A stretch of DNA of 29,305 nt from an uncultured Acetatifactor sp. (lineage in GTDB: Bacteria > Bacillota > Clostridia > Lachnospirales > Lachnospiraceae), in the NCBI GenBank assembly GCA_910577035.1, contig CAJTKW010000052.1, forward strand, positions 1 through 29,305. Reading direction: 5' to 3'. Shown here one piece after another: positions 1-7,422 of the stretch. The notes under the pieces were generated by a model. That model had not been told where the DNA came from and searched no databases. It saw only the letters and a list, made by a program, of their open reading frames with translations. Position 1 is the stretch's first letter. Each line of letters begins with the position of its first letter. The position numbers and the translations under genes are program-made.

Positions 1-126
1 GACCTAAGCGCTTTGCGCGACCTAAGCGCTTTGCGCGACCTAAGCGCTTTGCGCGACCTAAGCGCTTTGCGCGACCTAAGCGCTTTGCGCGACCTAAGCG
101 CTTTGCGCGGCCTAAGCGCTTTGCGC
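1..126. repeat. 18-bp tandem repeat, 7 copies (runs off the window edge)
   Basis: Seven head-to-tail copies of GACCTAAGCGCTTTGCGC. The first six are identical and the seventh begins GG instead of GA. Each unit contains the palindrome AAGCGCTT. The array begins at base 1, so its true length is unknown. It passes directly into a dispersed-repeat-like segment (127-200) that has a relative near 19.8 kb. The unit length is a multiple of three, so the array is open in one frame (Arg-Asp-Leu-Ser-Ala-Leu), but nothing else suggests it is translated. Confidence 0.95.
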
Positions 127-200
127 GGCCTTTTGCGTTTTGGTTTCGCGGATTGTTTGTGCCGGCTGCGCCGGCACTGCCGTCGGAGACGGCATGTGGG
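127..200. repeat. dispersed repeat element, copy A
   Basis: This segment follows the 18-bp array. It aligns with 19781-19845: both contain a TTTGCG-TTTGGTT-CGGATT-TTTGTG series followed by a CTGCCG...CGGCATGT stretch, with a few substitutions and small gaps. Copy A has two extra small hairpins (GCCGG-CTG-CGCCGGC type and GCCGTC-GGA-GACGGC). Both copies lie outside genes. The function is unknown. Confidence 0.6.
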
Positions 201-229
201 GAATGTGGGAATACGGATAGGAGACAGGT

Positions 230-1156
230 TTGGGAAAAGAGTATGATGTATTGAGCCGTGTATCAGAGAAATATAATAAGATGAGCAAAAGCCATAAGGC
301 GATTGCGTCCTATATTCTGGAGCACTATGACCAGGCGGTTTTCATGACGGCGGCCAGGCTGGGAGAGCTTCTGGGGATCAGCGAATCTACCGTGGTGCGG
401 TTTGCTTCCGGCATTGGCTATGAAGGGTATCCGGAGTTCCAGCGGGCCCTGGAAGAGTGCGTCAGGGGAAAGCTCAGCAGTGTACAGAAAATGGATGCAA
501 AGTACGGCAGAAGCTCCCAGTCGGAGGTATTAACCTCTGTAATAACGGCTGATATTGAAAAGCTCCAGCATACTATAGACCACCTGGACCCCACAGCCTT
601 TGAAATGTCCGTGAATACGATTCTGGAGGCGGATACCATTTATATCATGGGTCTGCGCAGCAACGGGCCCCTGGCGGAATTTCTGCATTTTTATCTCAAT
701 ATGATCCGGGGCGGAGTGGTACTGTTAAAGACTACCAGTGTCAGCGAAACCTTTGAGCAGATGATCAGAATCAGTGAAAAGGACTGTTTTATCGGCATCA
801 GCTTTCCCAGGTATTCCATGCGTACCTTAAAGGCCATGGAGTTTGCCAGCGACAGGAACGCCAAGGTGATTGCCATAACGGATTCCACCCATTCCCCCAT
901 GAGCCTGTATTCCTCCTGCAACCTTCTGGCCAGGAGCGATATGGTGTCCATTGTCGATTCCCTGGTGGCCCCTTTAAGCGTAATCAATGCCCTGGTGGTA
1001 GCGCTGTGCCTGAAGTGTCCCCAGGACGTAAAGCGGAATCTGGAGATGCTGGAGGAGACATGGAACAATTATCAGGTTTACCTGAATGACGAAATTAACT
1101 TTATCGATGATGAACCCATGCTGAATTATTCTCTGCGGCGGGAAGAAACGGAATGA
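230..1156 (+). CDS. MurR/RpiR-family transcriptional regulator (HTH-SIS)
   Basis: Protein of 308 aa with the two-domain layout of the RpiR family. An N-terminal helix-turn-helix covers about residues 10-77 (MSKSHKAIASYIL, LGELLGISESTVVRFASGIGYEGYPEFQ). A sugar-isomerase (SIS) fold covers about 120-250 (IYIMGLRSNGPLA, CFIGISFPRYSMRT, AKVIAITDS). In this family the SIS domain senses a phosphosugar and controls DNA binding. The start is TTG at 230 with AGGAG 6 bases upstream; no better start lies further in. The SIS glycine-serine loop reads GLRSNGPLA, so the ligand cannot be guessed. No sugar-catabolic operon lies next to it, so its targets are probably elsewhere. It ends 45 bases before the flavoprotein gene. 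Confidence 0.9.
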   Translation: MGKEYDVLSRVSEKYNKMSKSHKAIASYILEHYDQAVFMTAARLGELLGISESTVVRFASGIGYEGYPEFQRALEECVRGKLSSVQKMDAKYGRSSQSEVLTSVITADIEKLQHTIDHLDPTAFEMSVNTILEADTIYIMGLRSNGPLAEFLHFYLNMIRGGVVLLKTTSVSETFEQMIRISEKDCFIGISFPRYSMRTLKAMEFASDRNAKVIAITDSTHSPMSLYSSCNLLARSDMVSIVDSLVAPLSVINALVVALCLKCPQDVKRNLEMLEETWNNYQVYLNDEINFIDDEPMLNYSLRREETE

Positions 1157-1201
1157 AGAAGAGGAGTTAGAGTTGACAGGAAGAAACCGGAGGTGGACGG
1201 T

Positions 1202-2519
1202 ATGGGCAGGGTAATCGTGGTGGGCGGAGGTCCTGCGGGGATGATGGCGGCACTGGCGGCGGCCCGGGCAGGGGATGACGTCACCCTGATCGAAAAAAAC
1301 GAAAAGCTGGGCAAAAAGCTGTACATTACAGGCAAGGGCCGTTGTAATGTCACAAATGCCGCCGATATGGACACACTGTTTGAAAATGTCTGCACCAACA
1401 GGAAATTTCTATACAGTGCCTTTTATGAATTTAACAATACAGCCGTTATGGATTTGCTGGAGCAGGCCGGCTGTCCATTGAAAACCGAGCGGGGCGGCAG
1501 GGTCTTTCCGGTATCCGACCACTCCTCGGATGTAATAGCGGCGTTGCAGCGGGAGCTGAAAAAATCCGCTGTGGAAATCCTGCTGAATACAGAAGCCGCG
1601 GATCTGCTGACGAGTACGCCGGCCTGCATTTCATCGGGGTCTGGGGCGCAGCAAGGCAGCGGTACGGAGGATAGCGTATGCGGGAGGAATGAGGCATTTG
1701 CAGGTACTGCTTGGGGACGGCCGTAAGATACGGGGAGACAGGGGGATCATCTGTACCGGAGGCCTCTCTTATCCGTCTACCGGTTCTACGGGGGACGGTT
1801 ACCGCTTCGCGGAGAAAACGGGGCACAGGGTGGTGGAGCCGCGGCCGGCGCTGGTTCCCCTGGAGGTGAAGGAGCCCTGGTGCGGACGGCTCATGGGGCT
1901 TTCCCTGAGGAATGTATCCCTGCAGATGGTGTGCGGGGGCAGGAAGGTGTATGAGGGCTTCGGAGAAATGCTGTTTACCCATTTCGGTGTCAGCGGCCCG
2001 CTGGTGCTGACCGCCGGCAGCTATTATAAAAAGGGCGGGGCAGGGCTGCTGCTGGATTTAAAGCCGGCCATGGAGGAAGAGCAGCTGGACAGGCGGCTGC
2101 TCCGGGACTTTGAAGAAAACAGGAACAGGCAGTTTAAAAACGCATTGGGAGCACTGTTCCCGGCAAAGCTGATACCGGTGATGGTCGCATTGTCCGGCAT
2201 CTGCCCCGACAAAAAGGTGAATGAGGTTACCAGGGAGGAGCGCAGGGCCTTTGTGAAGCTGATGAAGGGGCTTCCCCTGACAGTGACGGGGACGAGAGGA
2301 TTTGAGGAGGCGATCATTACCGGAGGCGGCGTATCCGTGAAGGATGTGAATCCGTCCACGATGGAGTCGAAGAAGGTAAAGGGGCTTTACTTTGCCGGGG
2401 AGATACTGGACCTGGATGCGCTGACCGGCGGTTTTAATCTGCAGATTGCCTGGTCAACGGGACATCTGGCAGGGCAGAACGGGAGGAAAAAGGAAAATGA
2501 CTTACAAGGTAGCGATTGA
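1202..2519 (+). pseudogene. BaiN/YhiN-type NAD(P)/FAD-dependent oxidoreductase, frameshifted
   Basis: The flavoprotein is split over two frames. The first part (1202-1726) has the N-terminal FAD-binding GGGPAG at residues 8-13 and the family signature KLYITGKGRCNVTN. The second part is open upstream of 1689 through 2519 and carries ICTGGLSYPSTGSTGDGY, the FTHFGVSGP motif and the C-terminal FAD motif ITGGGVSVKDVNPSTMESK...GLYFAGEILDLDALTGGFNLQIAWSTG. The shift lies between about 1600 and 1690 and equals one extra base or two lost. Two GGGG runs near 1636 and 1643 are possible sites. Repairing it gives about 438 aa, close to the family norm. The start is ATG 1202, 8 bases after GGAGG; GTG 1193 is an alternative. 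The shift could be a real mutation or a sequencing error. The gene overlaps cmk by 23 bases, and both halves otherwise look well conserved. Confidence 0.85.
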
Positions 2520-3156
2520 CGGCCCCGCAGGCGCGGGAAAGAGCACCATCGCAAAGGCGGTGGCAAAGAAGCTGAATCTGATTTATGTGGATACCGGTAT
2601 GATGTACCGTGCCCTGGCGCTTTTTGTGCTGAGACAGAAAATTGATTTGCAGGACAGGGAGAAAATTGTGGAAGCCTGTGAAAAGGCGGATGTCACCATT
2701 CGCTATGAGGACGGTGTGCAGGTGGTGGTCCTCAACGGTGAGAACGTGAGCCCCCGGCTGCGCACCGAGGAGGTGGGAACCGCGGCATCCGTCATCAGTC
2801 CCATACCGGAGGTCCGCAGGAAGCTGGTAGTTCTGCAGCGCAGGCTGGCGGCAGAGAGCGACTGTATCATGGACGGGCGTGATATTGGCACCTGTGTGCT
2901 GCCGGATGCACAGGTCAAAATTTATCTTACCGCCAGCAGTGAAGTGAGGGCAAAGCGCCGTTATGACGAGCTGGCTGCAAAGGGGGAGGCCTGTGACCTG
3001 AAAAAAATCCGGGAGGATATTGAGGAACGGGATTACCGTGACATGCACAGGGAGACCTCACCCTTAAAGCAGGCGGAGGATGCGGTAGCGGTGGATACCT
3101 CGGACATGACGAAAGAAGAGGTTGTGGAAAGGATTATCGCACTCTGCGGCCGGTAA
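2497..3156 (+). CDS. cmk: (d)CMP kinase
   Basis: Protein of 219 aa, the usual length. It phosphorylates CMP and dCMP with ATP in pyrimidine nucleotide synthesis in the cytoplasm. The P-loop is GPAGAGKST at residues 9-17, followed by YVDTGMMYRALAL. The conserved DGRDIGTCVLPDA segment lies near residue 125, and the lid arginines are in RAKRRYDEL and ERDYRDMHRETSPLKQAEDAV. ATG 2497 follows GGGAGGAAAAAGGA and gives the family N-terminus MTYKVAIDGPAG. The start overlaps the end of the flavoprotein gene by 23 bases, which suggests translational coupling. The ispH gene follows after 28 bases. A flavoprotein-cmk-ispH-S1 order is common in Lachnospiraceae. Confidence 0.97.
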   Translation: MTYKVAIDGPAGAGKSTIAKAVAKKLNLIYVDTGMMYRALALFVLRQKIDLQDREKIVEACEKADVTIRYEDGVQVVVLNGENVSPRLRTEEVGTAASVISPIPEVRRKLVVLQRRLAAESDCIMDGRDIGTCVLPDAQVKIYLTASSEVRAKRRYDELAAKGEACDLKKIREDIEERDYRDMHRETSPLKQAEDAVAVDTSDMTKEEVVERIIALCGR

Positions 3157-3184
3157 GGATAATAACTGGGAACGGAGAAAGTAT

Positions 3185-4057
3185 ATGGAGGTCAGAATTG
3201 ACGAGTGCACCGGATTCTGTTTTGGTGTGAAACGAGCGGTGGATACGGTGTATGAACAGATAAAAAGCGGGAAAACTATATATACCTATGGCCCGATTGT
3301 GCACAATGAGGAAGTGATCCGGGAGCTGGAGAGCCAGGGCGTGAGGGTGCTGGAGGGCGTGCAGGCGCTGGAGGCGCTTCCCGACGGAAAGGAGGGCTCC
3401 GGGCATTCGGCAATGGTGATTATCTGTGCCCACGGCGTGTCGAAACGGATCTATGAAATCCTGGAGGAAAAGGGTCTGGAGTATGTGGATGCCACCTGTC
3501 CCTTTGTGAAACGTATTCACGGAATCGTGGAGAAGGAAAGCAGCAAGGGAAACTATATTGTGATTGTGGGCGACCCGGGACATCCCGAGGTGAAGGGTAC
3601 TTTGGGCTGGTGCCGGGGGGATGCCGCTGTGCTGGAAACCGTGGAAGAAGCGGAAAAATTTGTCCCGCCGGAAGGGAAAAACATTTGCGTGGTCTCCCAA
3701 ACGACATTTAACTACAATAAATTTTATTATATAGTTGAAATTTTTGAAAAAAAAGGTTACAATAGTAGTGTTGTGAATACTATATGTAGCGCGACAGAGG
3801 AACGTCAGCGGTCTGCCAGGGCTCTTGCAGGTGAGGCTGACGCAATGATCGTAATAGGAGGAAAGCACAGCTCCAATACAAAAAAGCTGTATGAAATCTG
3901 CAGCGGGGAATGTGCGAATACCTATTTTATACAGACACTGGATGACTTGCATTTAGAACTGCCTAAATCTGTCCGACTGGTGGGTATTACAGCGGGGGCT
4001 TCCACCCCAAATAAATTAATCGAGGAGGTTCAAAATTATGTCAGAATTAACTTTTGA
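3185..4057 (+). CDS. ispH: 4-hydroxy-3-methylbut-2-enyl diphosphate reductase
   Basis: Protein of 290 aa that catalyses the last step of the MEP isoprenoid pathway, making IPP and DMAPP with a [4Fe-4S] cluster. The three cluster cysteines are recognisable: GFCFGVKRAV (Cys12), DATCPFVKRIH and NTICSATEERQ. Other family motifs are the substrate histidines in VHNEE and AHGVSK, VSQTTF, KHSSNTKKL and GITAGASTPNKLI. ATG 3185 has GGAG about 8 bases upstream. A longer reading in the same frame from 3122 has no support. The 3' end overlaps the S1 gene by 20 bases. In many clostridia ispH and S1 are fused or overlapping; here they are separate frames. Confidence 0.97.
   Translation: MEVRIDECTGFCFGVKRAVDTVYEQIKSGKTIYTYGPIVHNEEVIRELESQGVRVLEGVQALEALPDGKEGSGHSAMVIICAHGVSKRIYEILEEKGLEYVDATCPFVKRIHGIVEKESSKGNYIVIVGDPGHPEVKGTLGWCRGDAAVLETVEEAEKFVPPEGKNICVVSQTTFNYNKFYYIVEIFEKKGYNSSVVNTICSATEERQRSARALAGEADAMIVIGGKHSSNTKKLYEICSGECANTYFIQTLDDLHLELPKSVRLVGITAGASTPNKLIEEVQNYVRINF
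3735..3763 (+). promoter_or_regulatory. candidate sigma-A promoter inside ispH, reading towards the S1 gene
   Basis: TTGAAA at 3735-3740, a 17-base spacer, and TACAAT at 3758-3763. The local sequence is much more A/T-rich than the rest of ispH. It would start transcripts about 270 bases upstream of the S1 start codon and let rpsA and cheR be expressed apart from cmk and ispH. This is based on the sequence match only. Confidence 0.5.
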
Positions 4058-5180
4058 ACAAATGTTGGAAGATTCAATTAAGACAATACATTCAGGAGAG
4101 GTAGTCGAGGGCACGGTCATCGATGTCAAAGCAGATGAGATCGTTTTGAATATCGGTTATAAGTCTGACGGTATTCTTACGCGAAGCGAATACACCAACG
4201 ATTCAAGCATTGACCTGACAACAGTGGTAAAGCCCGGCGACACCATGGAAGTCAAGGTACTGAAGGTAAATGACGGCGAGGGCCAGGTGGTCCTGACTTA
4301 CAAGAGGCTCGCTGCAGACAGAGGAAATAAGAGGATCGAAGAAGCATATAATAGCAGGGAAGTGCTCAAGGCAACCGTAACACAGGTGCTGGAGGGCGGC
4401 TTAAGCGTTGTTGTGGATGAAGTGAGAATCTTCATTCCGGCAAGCCTTGTTTCCGACACCTACGAGAGAGACCTGTCGAAATATGCGGGACAGGAAATTG
4501 AATTTGTAATCAGCGAGTACAATCCCAAGAGGAGAAGATACATCGGTGACCGCAGGCAGCTTGTAGCCGCACAGAAGGCAGAGCTTCAGAAAGCGCTGTT
4601 TGAAAGGATCCATGAGGGTGACGTCGTGGAGGGTGTGGTAAAGAACGTTACCGATTTCGGCGCATTTGTGGATTTGGGCGGAGCCGACGGCCTGCTTCAT
4701 ATTTCCGAAATGTCCTGGGGACGGGTGGAGCATCCCAAGAAGGTGTTCAAGGTCGGCGAGCAGCTTAAGGTGCTGATTAAGGAGATCAACGGCAGCAAGA
4801 TTGCCCTTTCCCTGAAATTTGACGATGCAAATCCCTGGAGGGATGCGGCCGAGAAATATGCAATCGGAAACATTGTCACCGGTAAGGTGGCGAGGATGAC
4901 GGACTTCGGTGCGTTTGTGGAGCTGGAACCCGGCGTGGATGCGCTGCTTCATGTATCCCAGATTTCCAGGGAGCATGTGGAAAAGCCCTCTGACGTGCTG
5001 AGCGTCGGTGAAGAAGTAACGGCGAAGGTAGTTGATTTCAACGAAGAGGAAAGAAAGATTTCCCTGAGCGTTAAGGCTATGCTCGTACCGGAACCGGGGC
5101 GTGATACCGAGGATTCCGATGCGGACGTGGTGTCTGTGGATATTGACGCAGTGATCGCGGCGCAGGATCAGGAAGATTAA
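4038..5180 (+). CDS. rpsA: 30S ribosomal protein S1-like RNA-binding protein, four S1 domains
   Basis: Protein of 380 aa, the short Gram-positive form of S1 (the E. coli protein has six domains). The four S1/OB-fold repeats lie at about residues 18-87, 103-168, 189-258 and 275-345. The last two are the best conserved: VVEGVVKNVTDFGAFVDLGG...GLLHISEMSW and IVTGKVARMTDFGAFVELEPGVDALLHVSQIS. It binds mRNA at the ribosome or acts as a general RNA-binding protein. ATG 4038 is preceded by GAGGAGG and overlaps the end of ispH by 20 bases. The acidic C-terminal tail (about 350-380) follows the last domain. A promoter inside ispH may drive it. Whether it is a true ribosomal component in this lineage cannot be told from sequence. 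Confidence 0.93.
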   Translation: MSELTFEQMLEDSIKTIHSGEVVEGTVIDVKADEIVLNIGYKSDGILTRSEYTNDSSIDLTTVVKPGDTMEVKVLKVNDGEGQVVLTYKRLAADRGNKRIEEAYNSREVLKATVTQVLEGGLSVVVDEVRIFIPASLVSDTYERDLSKYAGQEIEFVISEYNPKRRRYIGDRRQLVAAQKAELQKALFERIHEGDVVEGVVKNVTDFGAFVDLGGADGLLHISEMSWGRVEHPKKVFKVGEQLKVLIKEINGSKIALSLKFDDANPWRDAAEKYAIGNIVTGKVARMTDFGAFVELEPGVDALLHVSQISREHVEKPSDVLSVGEEVTAKVVDFNEEERKISLSVKAMLVPEPGRDTEDSDADVVSVDIDAVIAAQDQED

Positions 5181-5201
5181 TGAAACAGGGTGGTGTGTGC
5201 C

Positions 5202-5981
5202 ATGACATATGATTATGAATATTTTAAGAAGGAAGTGCTGGCGCTGACTGCGATTGACTTAAGCTGCTATAAGGAAAAGCAGATGAAGCGCCGTATAGAT
5301 ACTTTGATTGCCAAGCATAGAATTGACGGTTATGATAAGTATATTCACGGACTGAAGACAGACAAAGAGCTGTTTGAGGAGTTTGTCAGCTACATCACCA
5401 TTAATGTCTCTGAATTTTACCGCAATCCGGAACAGTGGAAGCTGATGGACGGGCAGGTGATTCCCGAGCTGATTAAAAAGTTCGGGAACAGTCTGAAAAT
5501 ATGGAGTGCCGCATGTTCCACCGGTGATGAACCGTATTCGCTGGTAATGGCGTTGTCAAAGCATGTGCCGATGTTAAATATTCGGATATTTGCCACGGAT
5601 CTGGATAAGCAGATCATAGCCAAGGCCAAGATGGGGCTGTATAACAGTAAAAGTATCCAGGCTGTGCCGGATGATATGAAAAAGAAGTATTTTACCCAGG
5701 TGGGCCCTTCCTTTAAGGTGGCTGACGAAATCAAGGCACGGGTGGAGTTCAAGGAGCATAATCTGTTAAAGGATACCTATCCCACGGGCTGTCACATGAT
5801 TGTGTGCCGCAATGTACTGATTTATTTCACGGAGGAAGCCAAGGACGAGGTCTTCCGCAAATTTTTCAGGTCTCTTGCCCCGGGCGGCGTGCTTTTTATC
5901 GGCAGCACCGAGCAGATCGTCAATTACAAGGAAATAGGCTTTGAGAGGAAGAATTCTTTCTTCTATCAAAAGCCTGTGTAA
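5202..5981 (+). CDS. cheR: CheR-type protein-glutamate O-methyltransferase
   Basis: Protein of 259 aa. It has the CheR N-terminal helical domain (about 1-75, with KEKQMKRRIDTLIAKH) and a Rossmann SAM-binding domain. The motifs are IWSAACSTGDEPYSLVMAL near residue 102, IFATDLDKQIIAKAKMGLY, and CRNVLIYF near 202. CheR methylates glutamates of chemotaxis receptors. No receptor, CheB, CheA or flagellar gene is in the window, so it could serve a chemotaxis system elsewhere or a different target. ATG 5202 fits best: GGGTGG lies 8 bases upstream, while the in-frame GTGs at 5190 and 5193 lack a spaced site. It follows the S1 gene by 21 bases and is probably cotranscribed with it. Confidence 0.9.
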   Translation: MTYDYEYFKKEVLALTAIDLSCYKEKQMKRRIDTLIAKHRIDGYDKYIHGLKTDKELFEEFVSYITINVSEFYRNPEQWKLMDGQVIPELIKKFGNSLKIWSAACSTGDEPYSLVMALSKHVPMLNIRIFATDLDKQIIAKAKMGLYNSKSIQAVPDDMKKKYFTQVGPSFKVADEIKARVEFKEHNLLKDTYPTGCHMIVCRNVLIYFTEEAKDEVFRKFFRSLAPGGVLFIGSTEQIVNYKEIGFERKNSFFYQKPV

Positions 5982-6004
5982 TACATAAAATAATAGTTCA
6001 AAAC

Positions 6005-6036
6005 ACACCCCTTCCATTTATCGATGGAAGGGGTGT
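6005..6036. terminator. hairpin terminator between convergent genes
   Basis: A perfect 13-bp stem (ACACCCCTTCCAT at 6005-6017 and its complement at 6024-6036) with a 6-base loop. It sits between the ends of cheR (+) and the nuclease gene (-). The T-rich flank is weak on the plus strand (TTATATAT) and short on the minus strand (GTTTTG). It probably serves both directions. Confidence 0.8.
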
Positions 6037-6069
6037 TATATATGATGGAAGAGTAGTATCATGACTCTT

Positions 6070-7173
6070 TTAGTAAGTGGCAGCCATCATGGTGAGCACA
6101 TGGGCAGCATATCTGGAAAAGGCCTGGCGATCCTTTTTCATATCGTCGGTGAGCTCGAAGAACAGCTCACGGCTTTTGTAGTCCCGCTTGAAGAACGGTT
6201 CGAATATGACATCCCACTGGGGCAGGTAGCTGGCAAACTTCCTGGTGTAGCAGTTTGCTGCCGAAGCCGGATAACGGTGCTCCCTGTCCACGAATCCGGC
6301 CACGGATTTGTGGAGGGCAACGTCCTCGTCGGGGAGATAGTAGTAGTCCTTATAGTTGGAATAAAAATATTTCAGCTCTTCCTCATAAATGGGGATTTTC
6401 AAGGTGGCCTCGGAGCCGTTTCCCCGGAAATAGCAGTTGCCGGCGGAGGTAAATACCGCTTTGGGGAGAGGCGTGTCCGGCACAACGGTGATCACCAGCT
6501 CCTTGCGGGAATTGCCGTTTAAATCCTTGTAATAATTGGCCTGAACTTTTTTTGCCTTGATGGGCTGATTAAAGAGATCATAATAAGCCAGCATGGGCAG
6601 GACCTCCAGCATTCCCCTGAGGTCGCAGGCGTTGTGCAGGAAGAGGGCATTTTCCGAAAATTCGTTGGGATGATTGACATAATCGTGGTAAAGGCCGATC
6701 AGTTCACCGCCGGTAAATACATCCCTGCGCTCCTTCCCCAGAAACTGCTCCAGGGTCTTCTGCTTGCAGTTGGGCAGCTTGAGGAAGAATTTGTACGGTG
6801 AAATCCGCCGGTACAGGTCTATGCCCTGAAACTGGTCGAAGCTGAAGGGCAGGGAAAGCTGCTCGCATTTCTGGGTAATGAAGGGGAGGTCAAAGTTGTT
6901 GCCGTTAAAATGGATCAGATAGCGGTACAACCTGGCAAACTCAAAAAAGGCCGTCAGAATATCAGCCTCCTGATCTGCATTTTCGGCCAGCCATTGCGTG
7001 GTACGCCATTTGCCGGCGAGATAGTATGCGCAGCCGATCAGGTACAGGCTGGAGGAACGGGCCGTAAAACCGGTGGTTTCAATATCAAAAAAGAGGATAC
7101 GCTCAAGAGGCGCAAGCCTTTCAAGCGGGTAGGAAATAGAAAAATTTTCCAGGGTTTCCTCGCAGATTCTCAT
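6070..7173 (-). CDS. YprB-type ribonuclease H-like (DEDD) exonuclease domain protein
   Basis: Protein of 367 aa with an RNase H-like 3'-5' exonuclease fold of the YprB type (RNase_H_2). Exonuclease motif I is FFDIETTG at about residues 28-35, motif II is LIHFNGNNFDLPFI near 110, and later acidic residues (HNACDLRGMLEVLPML near 180-195) fit motif III. The C-terminal ~150 residues are not recognised. AGGAGG sits 6 bases before ATG 7173. In other Firmicutes related domains are linked to nucleic-acid processing; substrate and partners are unknown here. The gene converges on cheR and is divergent from the rnf operon. A TGATATAAT extended -10 element lies about 120 bases upstream on this strand. 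Confidence 0.85.
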   Translation of the reverse strand: MRICEETLENFSISYPLERLAPLERILFFDIETTGFTARSSSLYLIGCAYYLAGKWRTTQWLAENADQEADILTAFFEFARLYRYLIHFNGNNFDLPFITQKCEQLSLPFSFDQFQGIDLYRRISPYKFFLKLPNCKQKTLEQFLGKERRDVFTGGELIGLYHDYVNHPNEFSENALFLHNACDLRGMLEVLPMLAYYDLFNQPIKAKKVQANYYKDLNGNSRKELVITVVPDTPLPKAVFTSAGNCYFRGNGSEATLKIPIYEEELKYFYSNYKDYYYLPDEDVALHKSVAGFVDREHRYPASAANCYTRKFASYLPQWDVIFEPFFKRDYKSRELFFELTDDMKKDRQAFSRYAAHVLTMMAATY

Positions 7174-7198
7174 GGTAAACCTCCTGTTGCCGTGTTAT

Positions 7199-7279
7199 AA
7201 AACAAGGGTCTCGGACCCACAAACCCGCGCTGACGCGCTTAAAGTCTGACTTCGTCAAACGCTTCGCGCCGCTTGTTTT
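7199..7279. repeat. boxed multi-hairpin intergenic element
   Basis: An 81-base element bounded by 8-bp inverted ends (AAAACAAG at 7199-7206 and CTTGTTTT at 7272-7279). Inside are three small hairpins: GGGTC-TCG-GACCC (7206-7218), GCGC-TGAC-GCGC (7227-7238) and TGAC-TTC-GTCA (7247-7257). It looks like a small palindromic repeat or a structured leader RNA for the nuclease gene on the minus strand. The right arm overlaps the -35 region of the proposed rnf promoter. Confidence 0.55.
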
Positions 7280-7301
7280 TCTTCTGCGATCATTATATCA
7301 T
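7273..7301 (+). promoter_or_regulatory. candidate promoter of the rnf operon
   Basis: TTGTTT at 7273-7278, a 17-base spacer and TATCAT at 7296-7301, about 120 bases upstream of rnfC. It lies in the only A/T-rich stretch between the two divergent genes. The -35 box is part of the right arm of the hairpin element. Confidence 0.4.
7292..7300 (-). promoter_or_regulatory. candidate extended -10 promoter of the YprB-type nuclease gene
   Basis: On the minus strand this reads TGATATAAT, a perfect extended -10 box (TGN-TATAAT). There is no clear -35 box. Its transcript would carry the triple-hairpin element in a leader of about 115 bases. It overlaps the proposed -10 of the divergent rnf promoter, so the two could compete for polymerase. 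Confidence 0.45.
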
Positions 7302-7422
7302 AAATTTTAATTTTACAGTAGTATTTTATTGAAAAAAATAGTATATTTAATGGAGGTGGTTCTGCAAAATTCGACAGGGATTCGCAGACGACAGTATTAA
7401 TGGTGAAAGGACGTAGAAAGGT

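Noticed and set aside
1..126. CRISPR array
   Set aside because: The units are directly adjacent, with no spacers, and are too short.
13..246. Open frame through the 18-bp repeats (repeated Arg-Asp-Leu-Ser-Ala-Leu)
   Set aside because: It is open only because the unit is 18 bases. It has no ribosome-binding site and overlaps the start of the RpiR-type gene.
6061..6522. 153-codon plus-strand frame opposite the YprB-type nuclease gene
   Set aside because: It is antisense to a gene with clear exonuclease motifs. Start context is poor.
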